DNA of 64,000 nt, taken from the NCBI GenBank assembly GCA_032358165.1, contig JAALGY010000053.1, positions 1,488,001 to 1,552,000 of the forward strand, given 5' to 3'. Both the position numbers and the translations under genes were made by a program. Source of the DNA: Diplosphaera chodatii. Lineage: Eukaryota; Chlorophyta; Trebouxiophyceae; Prasiolales; Stichococcaceae. The stretch's first letter is position 1. Each line of letters opens with the position of its first letter. The notes beneath the pieces were generated by a model, which did not search any database, was not told the origin of the DNA, and worked only from the letters and a program-made list of their open reading frames with translations. Shown here in pieces: positions 39,601 through 51,977 of the stretch.

Positions 39601-42600
39601 CGGCTCAAGGACGGAAGACTGCAGGCTCTGCAACAGCTCCAGGACGTCGACAGACACATTGAGCCGCAGCGTGCTGAGCTTGACTTCCACTTCATTTCCA
39701 GCCTTGCCCTGCTTCAACTCTGCTGTCAACTGACATGGCTCCAGCACACGCCCCTGCACACGCCGGCGACCCTGTGGCAGATAAGGGCAGCAATCGAGAC
39801 ATTCATTCACTCGCTAGCAGGCCGCGTGTCACACAGTGTGTCAGGCAACCCAGACAGCATTGCTCACTGGCAGCGCTTGTCAGCAATGACTCACTTGGCT
39901 GATGGATGCAAGCTTCTGCTCAACCTCGGTGCTGTTCAGGACGATATGCGACTCCAGACGCAGGCCTTGCAGCGCGGCCGAGGCTGTGCTGCCATCGGGT
40001 CCGCTGTGGTACCCAGCAGAAGCGTCAAAGAATGCCGCGAGCATGCGCACAGAGGTGCTGGGGCGATCGGGACTGGCCCCCGCTGCACCAGCTGGCATTT
40101 TAGCCTGCGCGCGTGGGCACATACTATTGTCACGCACTCGCATGTTGCAGTATGGCAGTACCAAACATGGACGTCATCTGCCAGCCTGATGAGCACCTTT
40201 GCCACACTATGCGATTGTGACATACGGACCTTGTCGGCCTCGTCATCAGGACCTTCCACCTCCACGAAGTGCAGCCCGACGTCCAGTGCTGCCACCTCCA
40301 TGACAAACTCGGTGGCTGGCTGCTGCTGCTGCTCGGCCGGGTGAGCAAGCGCACCACCAGTCAGGGCGTTGGCTGCCCGGGCCTTGGTTACGGCACTCTG
40401 GAATGCCTTGGTGGCACCATCTGCACTGTCACGCCTGTGGCCAGGACAAATCTATTGGAAGAAACTGCCTGCTACGGAGGTTGAGCTCTTCAGGCGTCAT
40501 CCTGAGGTGGTCGCACATGACACGCCGCTCACCCAGGCGTTCCACGTGAGGGGCTGGGGAATGACCGCAAGCGAGCGAGATCTGCGGTGTCCACACGCTC
40601 AACATTGTCGCCCGGGTGGGCCACAAACTGAGCACCTGCAGAGCGAGGACTGCTCTCGACAGTGACGATCTGGCTGCAATACTGTGGTGGATGCCTGTGT
40701 GTCCCCAGCTGCAGCAGTCTCAAGCTGCTTCACATCACACACCTGCACCCAGATGGAGGCAGGCCGGCAATGAAGCAGCGCCCAGCACCGTCACGTTGCG
40801 CAGCTGCAGCGTCTTGCCAGCGCCCACAAGAATGAGCGGCAGACCCTCGTCCGGCTGCAACATACGGCGCAGCAAGGCCCTCATGAGGCTGATACCCACG
40901 GTGCATTCTTAAGCAGGATTCGCTGCGCAATTGTCATGCCGTCGGACTCGCCAAAGCTCAGCATACCTTGATGTCATCTGGCAGCACGATGCGGTGCCCA
41001 GCACCATCGTAGGTGTAGTCATCACAAGCTGGTCCATCTGCCAGCAGTCGGCACTGGGGCGACAGAAACAGATCACCCTCTGCCGTGGTTACCGGCGCTG
41101 CAAGGAGATGCAGAAAACGGTCGCGTTTAGATGTAGTGACAGCTTCATTGCAATGGTCAGCTTGGTGACATGACAGCGTTTCACTGTACGAGGAGCATTG
41201 CAACCCGACATGCAGGCTATGGCAGCCCTGATTACCTTGCAGCAGCACATCTGTCGAGCGGAAGGGTATGGGCGAAACGCCGGACACCGGCAGCGATGGG
41301 TACGCAAACTTGATGACCGCCAGGATGAAGCCAACCTCTGCCACCAGGTTGGGCTGCTGCAGCCGAATTGTCAGCCTGGCCTTGCCAGGCTGCTGCATAA
41401 AGTGCAATGTTGCAAAGGATGGCGCCAGCTGCCTCTCACCGCTGCCTGCCGTTCGTGACGCCGCCTGCTGTCCTGGCTTTCGGGTCAAGGGTTTGTAGCC
41501 ACCTGGCAAAAGAGAGCAGCGGGTTGTATCACGCGAACTGGGTGCTGACGGGTCCCGACATGCGATAGACTGCTGTCAATTGCAGCGGGAGCTTCAGCAA
41601 GCACGTTGCAAACCTGCAGAGATGACCAGTGAGTGCTCCTCCAGCACCCAGGGGCGGGCGTCGATGCCGACCACATGCGGGAGTGACAGCGAGACACTGC
41701 TGGCACCGTCTTCGGTGTTGTGGTAGCTCACCCACAGGTCAAATACCTGGGTGAGCACAAATCTTGTTTCAGCACTGGTCAATCGAAATGAGAGGGAAAC
41801 AAGATGGCAATACTGGCGACCCTAGTTGGACCAGAATATCCACAGAAAATAGTGATCTGCAGATCACCTGGAAGCGGGCCAGCGGCTCAATTGTGCGGTG
41901 CTCAGGCAGGTTGCGCATCATCTCCAGCTCGACCCTGCCAATGTTGACGACGGCCTTCACGCGTATACGTGCTGCAGCAACTGCCCCGCTGCTGCGCACT
42001 GATGCCTTTGAGGCCGCACTGCTTTGTGATCTTTGGACGGCCTGACGGAACGCAGACATCCTTGTCAGCCGCCTGGCCCTGCAGCGTGTACGTTGAACAC
42101 CTGTACAGGGAAGGTTGGCACTGCTGTTGTGGTCAGGGTGGCACCTTGCCAGATTCTGGCCGCTCCTCTGGCTCAAGTGCGTCCTCTGCAGCCGCGGCTG
42201 TGGGTGCATGCTGGGCCTGCATCCACCTGCACAGTGACATGGCATGTGTCGTGACCCAGCTTTCCATACATGTGCTAGATGCCAAGTGTGCAATGTGCAA
42301 CAGCTGCAAGCTCAGGGGCAACAGCAGGGCGTGCACAGGTACGGGGCGAGCGACTGCCTACCTGGCTTCGTCTGACAGATGCAGAGGCTCTGAGAAATTG
42401 GCGCCAGCCACTGACGTGATCAACTGGTACTCTGTGTCGGACAGGCTGGTCTTGATAGATGGCAGGCTGATGGCCACCTCTGTCATGGGCAACTGCTGCT
42501 GCACATCGCGTAGCGGGCGCTTCAGGACCACCTGCAACAAGCGATTACAACCATTGCAAACCGACACTCTCAAACGAGGCTTGTGTACACACCAGTTGCA

Positions 42601-45600
42601 AACTGCACAGCAACTAGACCAGTACGAACATGTGGTGGCAGGGAGCCCTCACCTTGGTACCCTCGTCATACTCCTTGATGATGTTGCCGCCGCTGTGGCC
42701 AGCAGCGTCCACCTTGGCGCTGAGGCCGCGCATGGTGAGCGTTGTGGTGTCCAACAGCACTAATGAGGGGTCTTCTGCTGCGTCCTTCGGCGTGCGTCCG
42801 ACGGTGCCCAGCCAGGCCACACAGTTTGACAGGTGCAGTGAGCCCAGGTCTGCCACCAGCTGCAACAAAGAGCACGGACCATTGTCAGGGCCACCTGCGA
42901 TCTCGAAGAGCAGCGAATGCAACCTTTGCAGCAACGACACTGCACATGTCGGCATCAGCACAGAGCAAGACATATGCCTGCTGCAGTATACGGTCTTATG
43001 AGCACACCTTGTCCTTCGACTCCGAGCTGCGGGGCATCACAATCACGGGTGCATCCATCGCCACATCCAGCTGCAGCACGGTACCCAGGCTGCGTGCCAC
43101 AGCCTGCGATTCCAATGCTGCTGCCATGCCTTTTCCGTCTTGCTGCGGCGGCGGCTGTGCTGCACGTTCCTTGGGCTCGGGGCGCAACGCAAGCGTCACG
43201 CTGATGAAACCCAAGATCTCCTGCGGTGCACACCACATGATGGCTTGCACACTTCACAGTACGCCTGCAAGTGTGGACCAGGGTCAGAGCTGCCGTGCAC
43301 CTGACACAGTAGCTCAGTAATGCCTGACCGCTCACCTGAAGGAAGCGGTTCAGGAATGCAACCTCCAGCTGTGTGATCTGAACGTCGACTGACCAATACT
43401 CTAGCCCTGCCGGCACCCGACCGTTGTCTGCTCTTGTTTCTGTCGAAGGGTGGGAGGCAATGTCCAGCTTGATCAGGGAAGCAGCGTCAGCGTCCCTTGG
43501 CTGACATGCCTGCAAGCAGAAAAGGCCAGTCAATCATTCAGTGGCGGAGCTTACTCGTCATACTAAGACCCCCAGGCATCCAAGTCATCTTGTATGCAAG
43601 TGAACTAGACACCTTTCGGTAGGGATTGCCCTCTGGCAGAGTGGCATCGATGGCATTAACGTTGCCCAGGCTGGCCGACATGACCAAGGAGTTTGGATGC
43701 ACTGCCAAATCAAAACCGGTGTCCTGGACAGCAGGTGAGAGCGTTTGTAACTCAGTAAAGTGTTGTCTGTGCATGTCATGACGGAGCAGAAGATGCATTT
43801 GTGCAAAGCAAGTGAGCTGGTAGAGGATTTCACCTGTACTGAGATGCTTCCCAGAGGGGGCGCGTCACCTGTCTCATAGTTGAACACGGCTTCCAGGCGC
43901 TGCATCTGAACGCTGAGGCGGAAAACGGTGCGCTGCTGCCCACCCTCCAAAAGCAGCTTGCCAGATTCCCCCCTACCAATCTCCTCTACCTCAAGAGCCT
44001 CACCATCAGCCTGCATTGTGCCACCAGCAGGGTCGGCGGTTGCACCCCTGCTGTGCTCATCAAGCTTCTGCAGCTGCAAATAGTATCCTGCCTTACGGCT
44101 GCCGTCAAACAGGTGCTTGTCATGCTGCAACGAGCACATCATCCACTGCACCTCTGTAGTGTCTGCATCCCTGGCCTGTTCTGGTGCAGCTTGCCCAGGC
44201 GGTGCTTTTTCAGCTGTGTCAGTGGCCGCTGCCATGTCGCTTCCCAAACCAATCAGTGCGCCAACAGTTGGGCGGTTGCAGAAGAACCAAAAGCTGGTGA
44301 GCTTCATCGACATGTCTGCGTCAACGCCCTTGTAGTCCACACTGTCCGGCTTCCAGGTCTGGAAGTCAAGCGTCCAGGCCTGAAAGTCACCATCCTCGGC
44401 TGCATTGCCGGGCAGCGCTGGGCTGGCCTTGCTCAGCTCTGCATGCGAGGTGGATGTTGTGTGAGCACATGCCATATGCAGGGTCATGCTGGGTGATTAG
44501 CAGTGATGCAGGTGCTTTCAGCCACAAGGCGCTGCGCACACCACCACTGGACGTGCCTGGTGCTGGCACGTCCTCAGGCGCATCAAAGTACGCCGAGGAG
44601 GAGGACAGCTTAGATGCGCTGCTGCGGGCGCTGTTGGAGCGGCTCAGGTGCTCTGGTGCATCGTGAAACTCGTCATCGCTGCCCACTTGCCCATCCTGCG
44701 TGACATTGATGAGGGTGTGGCAGCAGCAGTGACACATACATTGATGTCTATTGAATGATGAGCATGGCATTCTCTATCTGCGGTCCCTGCACACTCCTCA
44801 CCGACGGCAGCTGCGCAGTGTCCAGAGACTCATATGAGCGCGCCAGGTAACGATGCTGCCGGCACTTTGGGCCCACCAGCAGATCTTCGATCTCAAAGGT
44901 GCCTGCGAAATGTGCATATGCTGGTTCAGTGCAAGTTACTATACAGGCGATGCTGTGCGGCACCACAAACATGATGAGGGGTTGTACGCTCAGCAGGCCA
45001 GCATCCGCACCAATGGCGACGCCCACGCCGAAGTGCTGTGAGCCGAGCGAAATGTTCGACCTGGCGCCTGATGCACGCACGACTGCCAGCGGTCGCTCAC
45101 CGTCCACATTGACTATAGACACATGCTCCTCTTGGACGGCGGCCAAGGACTCCTGCAGCAGTGCTGTTGGTACCTGAGAATGCGCTCCACAGTGCTATGC
45201 TTCAGCAAGCGATGTGCATGTATGTGTGGCTGCAAAAGGGCAAGCATCGCACCTCACTGCCGTCTGATGGCCACCAATTGTTGCACACGCGACCGGACAC
45301 AAAGATGGCAAACTCGCCCAGCGAGGCACGGATCTCCATGGTCGGCTTTTGGCCATTTGCCTGTGCACCGCCCTCAGAACTGGACATAGACATGGAGTCC
45401 CACTCCCGCGATGTGAGTTCCCCATCACCATGCCCGGCCAAGGCCTCCAATGCTGCACGAGATTGCTTCATGGCAGTCTGCCAGCCTTCAGCCTGCAGCG
45501 CTAGGACACTATCATCAATGACATCCGCCTGTGACTATCCAGTGTGACTGCAGGTTGCTGCGTGGTGGGAGGTTGTCCCAGGTGCAGCAATACCAAGTAC

Positions 45601-48600
45601 CTGGGCCTGGTTGCTAAAGCGCATGACCAGCGCGTCGGAGTCCTCCGCCACCTTGGGCAGCTCAGTGTCGCGGGCGCAAACAGCCAGGCAGTGCTCGATG
45701 CCGCCGACGTGCTCAGGTGGCACAGCAGTGATGCGCCTGCAAAAATTCATGCTGCTCTGCTGACCCTCGACATGACTGGTATTGTGCAAGCAATGCTGCC
45801 TTCGTTGCAACCTGGTGACCCTGCACTGCACCTCACACAGCACCTGTCGTGACGCAATGGATGTGCTGCTAGTACATGCTGGCTGTCTGCCGATGGCAGC
45901 AGGTTCAGGCCCCCGCGGTACAGGACGGCATGCCGTCGCTGCCACTGCGCTGTTGCATGCCCAATACCCCCCCAAACCAGAACCTGCACCTCGCCCTCCA
46001 GGTCTGCATTCTGTCGCCACAAAGGCACGGCTGCAGGGCCCTCACTCTCCGTGCTAGAGCCTGTGCAGCAGATGTGCAGGTATCACTTGCCCACCGGCTG
46101 CTCAGACACGCAACAAGTGGTATGGCCTGCCAATGCAGTGCTATGGTTCACAGCAGATTGTGACAACTGCACCCGGTGGCACAGGTTGCAGCGCACTTGG
46201 CAATGCGGCGTGCAGGATGCGCATGACGCGGTGCAGGCGGGCTGGCGAGATGAAAAAGCGCAGCGTCGGCAGCGTCACGCCGAGGCGCAGCGGCGGCAGC
46301 TTGGGGTGCTGCGACTTGGCCAGGTGCAGGGTGGCATCCATCTCACACCGCTCCAGCACCGGCACCACAACTGCCTTGCCACCTGCAGACATGCATTCCC
46401 ACGACTTGACGGCGTCGCACCGCATGCCCTGCTGCCCAAAACACCTGGCTCATGAGCAGGCTGCTCGAAACGATAGTCGAGTGTGCTTCCACAACATCCT
46501 GATGTGCAAAGTAGCACCTGCCACCACGCCGCCCTCTGTCAGAAGTGCCGTCAGCCGATGTTCCTCCATGTAGCCCCACGAAAAGTCGCCGTCAACCAGG
46601 TATGCAGACAGGTTTCGTCCAGCCAGCTGGAATGGCAGGTACACAGCCGCCTCTTCTTCACTGAGGTGCGTAAGTGATGCCGCATCGCTGTCAAACACGA
46701 AGCGACCGAAGTCCAGCACCATGGTCACTGGCCCTGCAGGATACACTGCTTCTTGCGTCACACAGAGGCTTGCCGTGGACATAGCAGACCAGCTGTCCTC
46801 ACACTGCACTGGCTTGCAAACAAGACTTGCATGCCTACCAGATGCGAAGCACACCTTCTGACCCGTGTGGTGCCTCTGGAATGGGCACAGCAACCTTGGG
46901 GGCGTCCAGCGTGACATGCAGCTGCAGCTTGGGCTTGGACGACAGTGCTTGCTGCGCCTGCTTCTTGACCGCATCATGCGCCCGCTCGACCTGAGCTGCT
47001 GCTTGCGCTGCCACGATAGACAAGTCTGTGGCCTGCAGTGTGATGTGTGCATCAGTGTCATCGGCAGTGAGGACTCAGCAGCTCAAGAGTGCAGCCTGGG
47101 TGTGAGCATGGCTTCAAGGCTGACCTCCTTAGTCGAAAAGAAGTCCTTCAGGCGGTCCACTGTAGCAGACGAGTAGGTGATGTAGCTGGACGACAACGCC
47201 AGGCTGATGGCGGTATCCGCGCTGCCATCCTGTGGGTTCTGGACCAGGCCCAGCTGCAGCGCATGCTGCCGCTCCAAAGCTGTCTCAGTGTCATCCCCAC
47301 CTTCCTCCACAATGCTGTGCTCTTGCACATCTGCAGGCAACACGTGCTGACATCAGGATATTCAATACGAGCAGCCTCGTGGCACTCGGACAAATGAACA
47401 GGGGGCAAAATCTAGGCACAGCAACTTGGCAGCAGCTGCTTCCCACCATGTTCACGGGCAGCAAGGCTGCTCGAGTGCATCAGCTGTGCGCCAGAGCGCA
47501 GGAAGGTGCCCTCGGGGCTGGTGATGCCCACAGCACGCAGCTCGAGGTCCAGGGCGAGCGTCTTTGGGTACTTCTGTGCGCCCGCAGTCAGGTTCTCCAT
47601 GGCGGCGCGGAGCACCTCGCCTGCCGCGGAGTCCAGCACCACCGCGGCGCTGTCAATGGATGCCGTGACCTTCATGCGCACGCTGTGGGGCGACTCCGAG
47701 CCTGTGCGCGATGGCAGAACACCATGAGGTGCATGCATGCCTTTGATCACCAGCTCAAGCTGAGCAGTGCAAGTGCTGCTGCTCACCAGTTACAAACAGA
47801 ACGAGCCCGACAGGCTGAGGGCAGGCAGAGCATGCGCTCACCAACATCCAGGGCCTCCTCCTGCTCGTTGACCAGCTGCCGCAGGTGCTGCTTCTCCTCC
47901 TCGCTCAGCTCGCCATCCGGAGCCGACTCCTGCGACTCGTCCGGCTTTGCCGCCGGGGTGCCGCGGAACCAGCCGAACCAGCCGCCGCCCTGCTGCGCTG
48001 CTGCGGCTGCTGCAGCTTTGCGCTTGTCACCCTCAACCTGTTGCCAGGTAGGGAGAAGCAGTGATCAGCCATGTACTCTGTGGGATGATGGGCTGGGAAC
48101 AGGCGTCTGCCCCAATACTGCTGTGCGCATTGAGATGCCACCTGAGTGTGCGCCAGGCGCCTGAAGAGCAGGATGGTCGCCTCGGGCAGCTCCTCGTCCA
48201 TCTTCTTTGTCTCCTCGTCGCCGCCCATCTTGTTCTGCTGCAGGCACTCCACATATGCAGGGATGTACTTCCGCCGCATCCATCCCACCTGCATTTGGCA
48301 TGGGAGATATCCTGTACAGGCGTCAGGCGCAACCAGTACGCAGCCGTCACAGCAAATGCCCCAACACACCACACCTTCTCCACATCCGCCCAAGTCATCA
48401 GCGGCTTGAACTGCTCCCGCAGGATGCTGCCAGCGTACATCCACCACTTTCGCGCTGACTCTGCATCTCTGGGCCGCAGGCGCGGATGACGGTCCCAGTA
48501 GCGGGCTCTCGCGGCATATGTAGCAAAGTTGCCGGTGACCTTTTGCAGGGTCTGGTACTGCTCGCCTGTACAGAGCAATTGACATGTAAGAGCCAGCATT

Positions 48601-50078
48601 ACAATCACATGCAGGATCCGCAAGTGACAATGCTGTGTGTGCAGATTCCAGGACACCGCGGGCGTGAGACACGCACCGGAGACGTGAAGGCTGATGGCGT
48701 GCAGCTTGAGGTCCGCTTCCTGTACGGCTTGCGACTCGTCCTTGCGGACGTTGCGGCCACGGCGGATGTAGTTGAGGCGCCCATCCACAGGCTTCAGCAC
48801 ATATGTATGCTGCGGCTGTGGCTCGCCCTCACTCGCGGAAGCAATGCCCGGCTGGAACAGCGCCGTCCAATCGTCACGCTTCATGTCCGCCCACGGCTTG
48901 TCTGGCCTCCAGAGCTCCGTGTGCACGTCATAGTACATTGCCAGGCGCTTCAGCTCTGACGCCTGCATCCATGAGCGCGATGTCAACACCCCTGACCGCC
49001 GAGCCATGCAGCTTGATGGTGCCAGCGTGTGTTGCGTGATGAGTGTGATGAGTTGGCATTGCGTCCTGCCTGCAAGTGCAGGTTGCGACCACATCAGCTC
49101 ACCTTGCGCAGCAGCTCCAGCGCATTCTTGTGCACGAACACCTCCTTGCCCGCCTCATCAATGGTGTGCGCGCTAAGCTTTTCCAGCGTGAAGCCCACGG
49201 CCAGCGGGCAGCCAGGGACATTCACTTCGTCCTGCATGAGTGTGGATGCAGCTGCAAGTCAGTCAAGGATGCTTGCAGCCAGAAAGCGTGCAAGCATGCA
49301 GCCTAGGCACCCTTGCATACATGCACATCCTCCTCACCTCATATCGTATGTGGACGTTGGTGATCGACAGCTGAAGGTTGCCGATGATGGTGTCAATCAT
49401 GCCACGCAGATAGCCGCCGCCGCCCTCCTTGGCGCTGGGATCCTGCTTCTCCTCCCGCAGGTGGTGGTGCACCCAGTCAAGTTCCTTTGCGTCCACGGCT
49501 CTGCGCTTCCGCTCCATTGCTGCAGCCTCCGAGTCGTCCTGTGGTCACGTCACAAACTTGGTCCAGCATTGTCTCATGGTCAGCATTGACCTTTAGCAAC
49601 TGATGCATTTGCCGCAGGTGAGCGCATGGAATCACATGACTGTGCCATTGCACATCATATGCACCCACCACTTCATCAACTGCCGCAGCGGCGGCGTCAG
49701 CCTCTGTCTTTGGACACGCCAGCATGTAAATGCTGTCCAGCTCCACGATCACCGGCGACTGACCCAGGCTTCGCCATGGGATCTGCATGCGGTCCGCTGT
49801 GTCGTGAGCTTCAACCGACACAATGCAGACTTGCTGTGTCATGGGGACACATGTACAGCTGCGTCGTGGTAACCAACCTTGAGCTTGAGTGAACCCAGCA
49901 ATCCGGCTTTGACCGTGATGGGAAGCTTGAGCTTGCTGAGCGCCTCTGGTTTCAGCTGCAGATTGCGCAGGACCACATCGCCTGCCAGGACTGAGATGCG
50001 TAGTGCGTCGGCATCCAGACCGGCTACATACTTGCCAAGGTACTGCTGAAGGTAGTACAGCACCCGCTGCTCAAACAT
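24664..50078 (-). CDS. VPS13: Giant VPS13-family bridge-like lipid transfer protein
   Basis: One gene of 25.4 kb with several dozen short exons encodes a protein of several thousand residues. I did not assemble all exons. The start is ATG at 50078. The first three exons (49878-50078, 49669-49782, 49338-49538) make the chorein N-terminus: MFEQRVLYYLQQYLGKYVAG, LRNLQLKPEAL, VIVELDSIYMLACPK. Conserved minus-strand blocks then run without a break in gene identity to the terminal exon, 24664-24759 (VDNAAHTFIAVRS and stop). They include a helical WWMYAGSILREQF block near 48400, an acidic Ser-rich linker near 44600, SHR-BD-like segments and the VPS13 C-terminal region. Vps62-like W-P-GY motifs recur. 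VPS13 proteins move bulk lipids between membranes at contact sites. No competing gene was seen inside the span. Exon count and exact protein length remain open. Confidence 0.88.
27090..28870 (-). other. VPS13 C-terminal (VPS13_C / ATG2-like) region
   Basis: Segments include FEGVPIRLQGFEVQDATMLW (about 28440-28500) and QSQLLGVAFSFVRNFGMLSG (about 28170-28230). Glycine-rich helical stretches follow: GMGFYRGVTGLVSKPLEGA near 27870 and KGVGQGLVGAVAAPVSGGLD near 27580. The G-x-G-L-x-G-A-V-x-x-P-x-x-G pattern is a hallmark of the VPS13 C-terminus. Confidence 0.85.
30280..33130 (-). other. VPS13 SHR-BD/VAB-like region
   Basis: Successive exons show beta-strand repeats of this region: DWHIVVSPPLVLENTLPIAG near 33050, LVPAWVVNATSLPISAIVLP near 32310, IWLEPHFTVTNLTGVPLQLA near 31330, and PYLLENRTRHLLKYRPLA near 30370. 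In VPS13 this region binds adaptor proteins that set membrane location. Confidence 0.7.
37980..39480 (-). other. VPS13 Vps62-like W-P-GY repeats
   Basis: Three related segments occur in neighbouring exons: FVKVWSNVRP...FWRPLPPIGYAILGDC (39220-39430), LTIWQPKAPANYAALGC (about 39000-39060), and IWLDKD...IWRPVPPSGYYALGG (38060-38170). A fourth lies near the C-terminus at 25290-25370 (FHLVWRDNG, MWEPIPPRGYM). The same pattern recurs in plant VPS13 proteins. Confidence 0.75.
48030..49170 (-). other. VPS13 N-terminal extended region
   Basis: Two segments match the region that follows chorein in VPS13 proteins: LKRLAMYYDVHTELWRPDKP near 48930, and ARKWWMYAGSILREQFKPL near 48410. The latter leads into VGWMRRKYIPAYVECLQQ near 48270. 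Confidence 0.75.
49338..50078 (-). other. VPS13 chorein N-terminal domain (exons 1-3)
   Basis: Exons 49878-50078 (67 codons), 49669-49782 (38 codons) and 49338-49538 (67 codons) join in phase 0. They give the amphipathic start, GDVVLRNLQLKPEAL and VKAGLLGSLKLK. Further on, IIGNLQLSITNVHIRYE is the classic VPS13 signature strand. Confidence 0.9.
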
Positions 50079-50706
50079 TGTGGCTGGCACCCGATCCCAC
50101 TCTAAATGTTTCTCCTAGAGCTTTGGTACGCTGCCTGTGCTTCACGCATGTCCCCTGAACGGAACATGCGTCAAAGCTGTGCAGCCTCGCAGCATGTGGA
50201 CTCCAATTGTGAAAAGCTTTGCGGTGCCAACATCAAACTTCCGTAAGCGATGGCGTCCAACTCAAGATTGCAATGGCTTTCATGACTGGACTATGCCATG
50301 CAAAATACTTCGAAGCATTCCTGTGCCACACGTTTGTGTGAAACGATATCGCACCCTGCTTTTCTCCCTCCTCCACAGCAGGTCATGAGCCGAGTACTTT
50401 GCCATGACTTCCTGATGGCTGCTCAGGCCTGCAGCCAGATTGGCCCACTGGATCCTATCACTCGTGACTCTCCTGTCATATGTCAATGGCGATTGCTTGT
50501 GCTGATCCTCATCCTTGCATGTAGACTGCCAGCTCTACCAAGAGCCAACAGCAAGAAGGCACCTCGCTGGTGGTGCCAGCGAGGACCTGCGGACCTGGAG
50601 GGCCTGCAGTGCTGATGTCCTGTACCTGCCCGCATGCACTCCCAAGAACGTGGTGCTGTCAAGTGAACTCCGAATCAGGCTGCTCACTGAGTGCTCATCT
50701 GCGTGC
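50079..50706. other. Intergenic, PEX10 3' region and VPS13 promoter
   Basis: Both flanking genes are on the minus strand. No coding sequence is supported in these 628 bases. The PEX10 stop codon itself lies within a minus-strand TGTAA (ttaca at 50707-50711). Confidence 0.5.
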
Positions 50707-51977
50707 TTACATGTCTGCACCGTGTACTACCACAAGGTCCGATGTCAGAACCTCACTGCGGCACAATGGGCACTCTGGCTTCTTGTTGCACCACTGCGCG
50801 ATGCAGCTCCAGCAAAACAGGTGGCCGCAGGGCGTGGAAGTAGGGTGTTGCCGCACTGACAGGCACAGCGGGCAGCGCTTGCGGGACGGCACATCGCCCT
50901 CTGACAGCTGCTGATGCTGTTGCACCTGTGATGCTGTGGGAAGGCCCTGGTGGCCCTGCGCTGTTGGCTGCTGCGGGTAGTCCGCCTGCATGAGTATTGC
51001 ATGCCCTTCTTTGTTGGCATAGGTGCCCTCATCACGCCGCTGCGTCTGCGGGGTCAGCGACTGCGCAAGCGCATCTATGGCGCCAAGGCTTGCCGTGATG
51101 GCCAGCTGCGTGAACAGCAGCGTGCCCAGCACGCGATAGCTGGCACGCGGCTCCATAGTCTTGCCGATGAAGGCATACCGGATGCCTGCCAGCCGCTTTG
51201 GCCACTCGTAGTACGTGCCGTATATGTAGAACAGAGCCAAATGGAGCCGTGCAGCTTCACCAGAGTACCTTCCCAGCCACTGCCAGGACTCTGCAGCATG
51301 TCTCCTGACCTGCTGCCAGAGGCGTTGATGCGGGAGCGGCTGCAGACCTCCAGCATGCTGTGGTGCTGTGGTGGTGGGCAACACGGCGGGGCTGTCATTC
51401 TGCCAGCTGGTGTTACCATCCTCTCTGTCGGCAGGGACAGGCGCCCAGCGTGCCAGGCAATACGGCGCAACACTCTGTAGTGCGACCAGCACAGCACGGC
51501 GTGCTGCGCTCGGCTCCATTGGCATGCCGCCTGTGGCCGGTAACACTGCTACGACGTGAGGTTTGTGGTTCCCGACAGCATGGGAGCCCGTGCATGCATA
51601 CTTTGGACCAAATGCGTCAGCAGCCAAACCTGTGATCTGCAGCAGGTCGCAGTATTCTTCGCCGAGTGTCTGCAGCCCCGGGCCAGTCGTGAGCGCATAG
51701 TACAGGACCCCAGCAGCAAGGTGCGTCTCTCTGCAGGCAAGCACACGCATGCATCACCATGCGCTTCAGGCAACAGCAAAGCACTTTGCAGCGCAGCCTC
51801 AGCACGCAATTCATGTAGGTCGTGGTCCCACCTTTCCCACTGCAGCCGGCGGAACTGCCCTGCAGTGGCGCTCACAGCACTGGAGAGCGCCTCTGTCAAA
51901 ATGCTCAGGTACTGCTGGTCCTTCTGCGCTGCACGCACCACATCGGGCTGCGCAGCGGCAGCAAACATGCCCGCCAT
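50707..51977 (-). CDS. PEX10: PEX10, peroxisomal RING-type E3 ubiquitin ligase
   Basis: Two exons are supported. Exon 1 starts at ATG 51977 ([20 protein letters not shown]) and exon 2 runs from about 51737 to the stop at 50707. The Pex2/Pex12 domain shows [13 protein letters not shown], then [37 protein letters not shown] and [20 protein letters not shown]. The last is the membrane-embedded segment before the RING. The C3HC4 RING is complete: [24 protein letters not shown], and CPLCRSEV near the C-terminus. PEX10 works with PEX2 and PEX12 in the peroxisomal membrane to ubiquitinate the PEX5 import receptor. The intron boundary (roughly 51737-51805) is ambiguous because several donors and a run of AG acceptors (gcagagag) fit. 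Length is about 410-420 residues. Confidence 0.9.
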
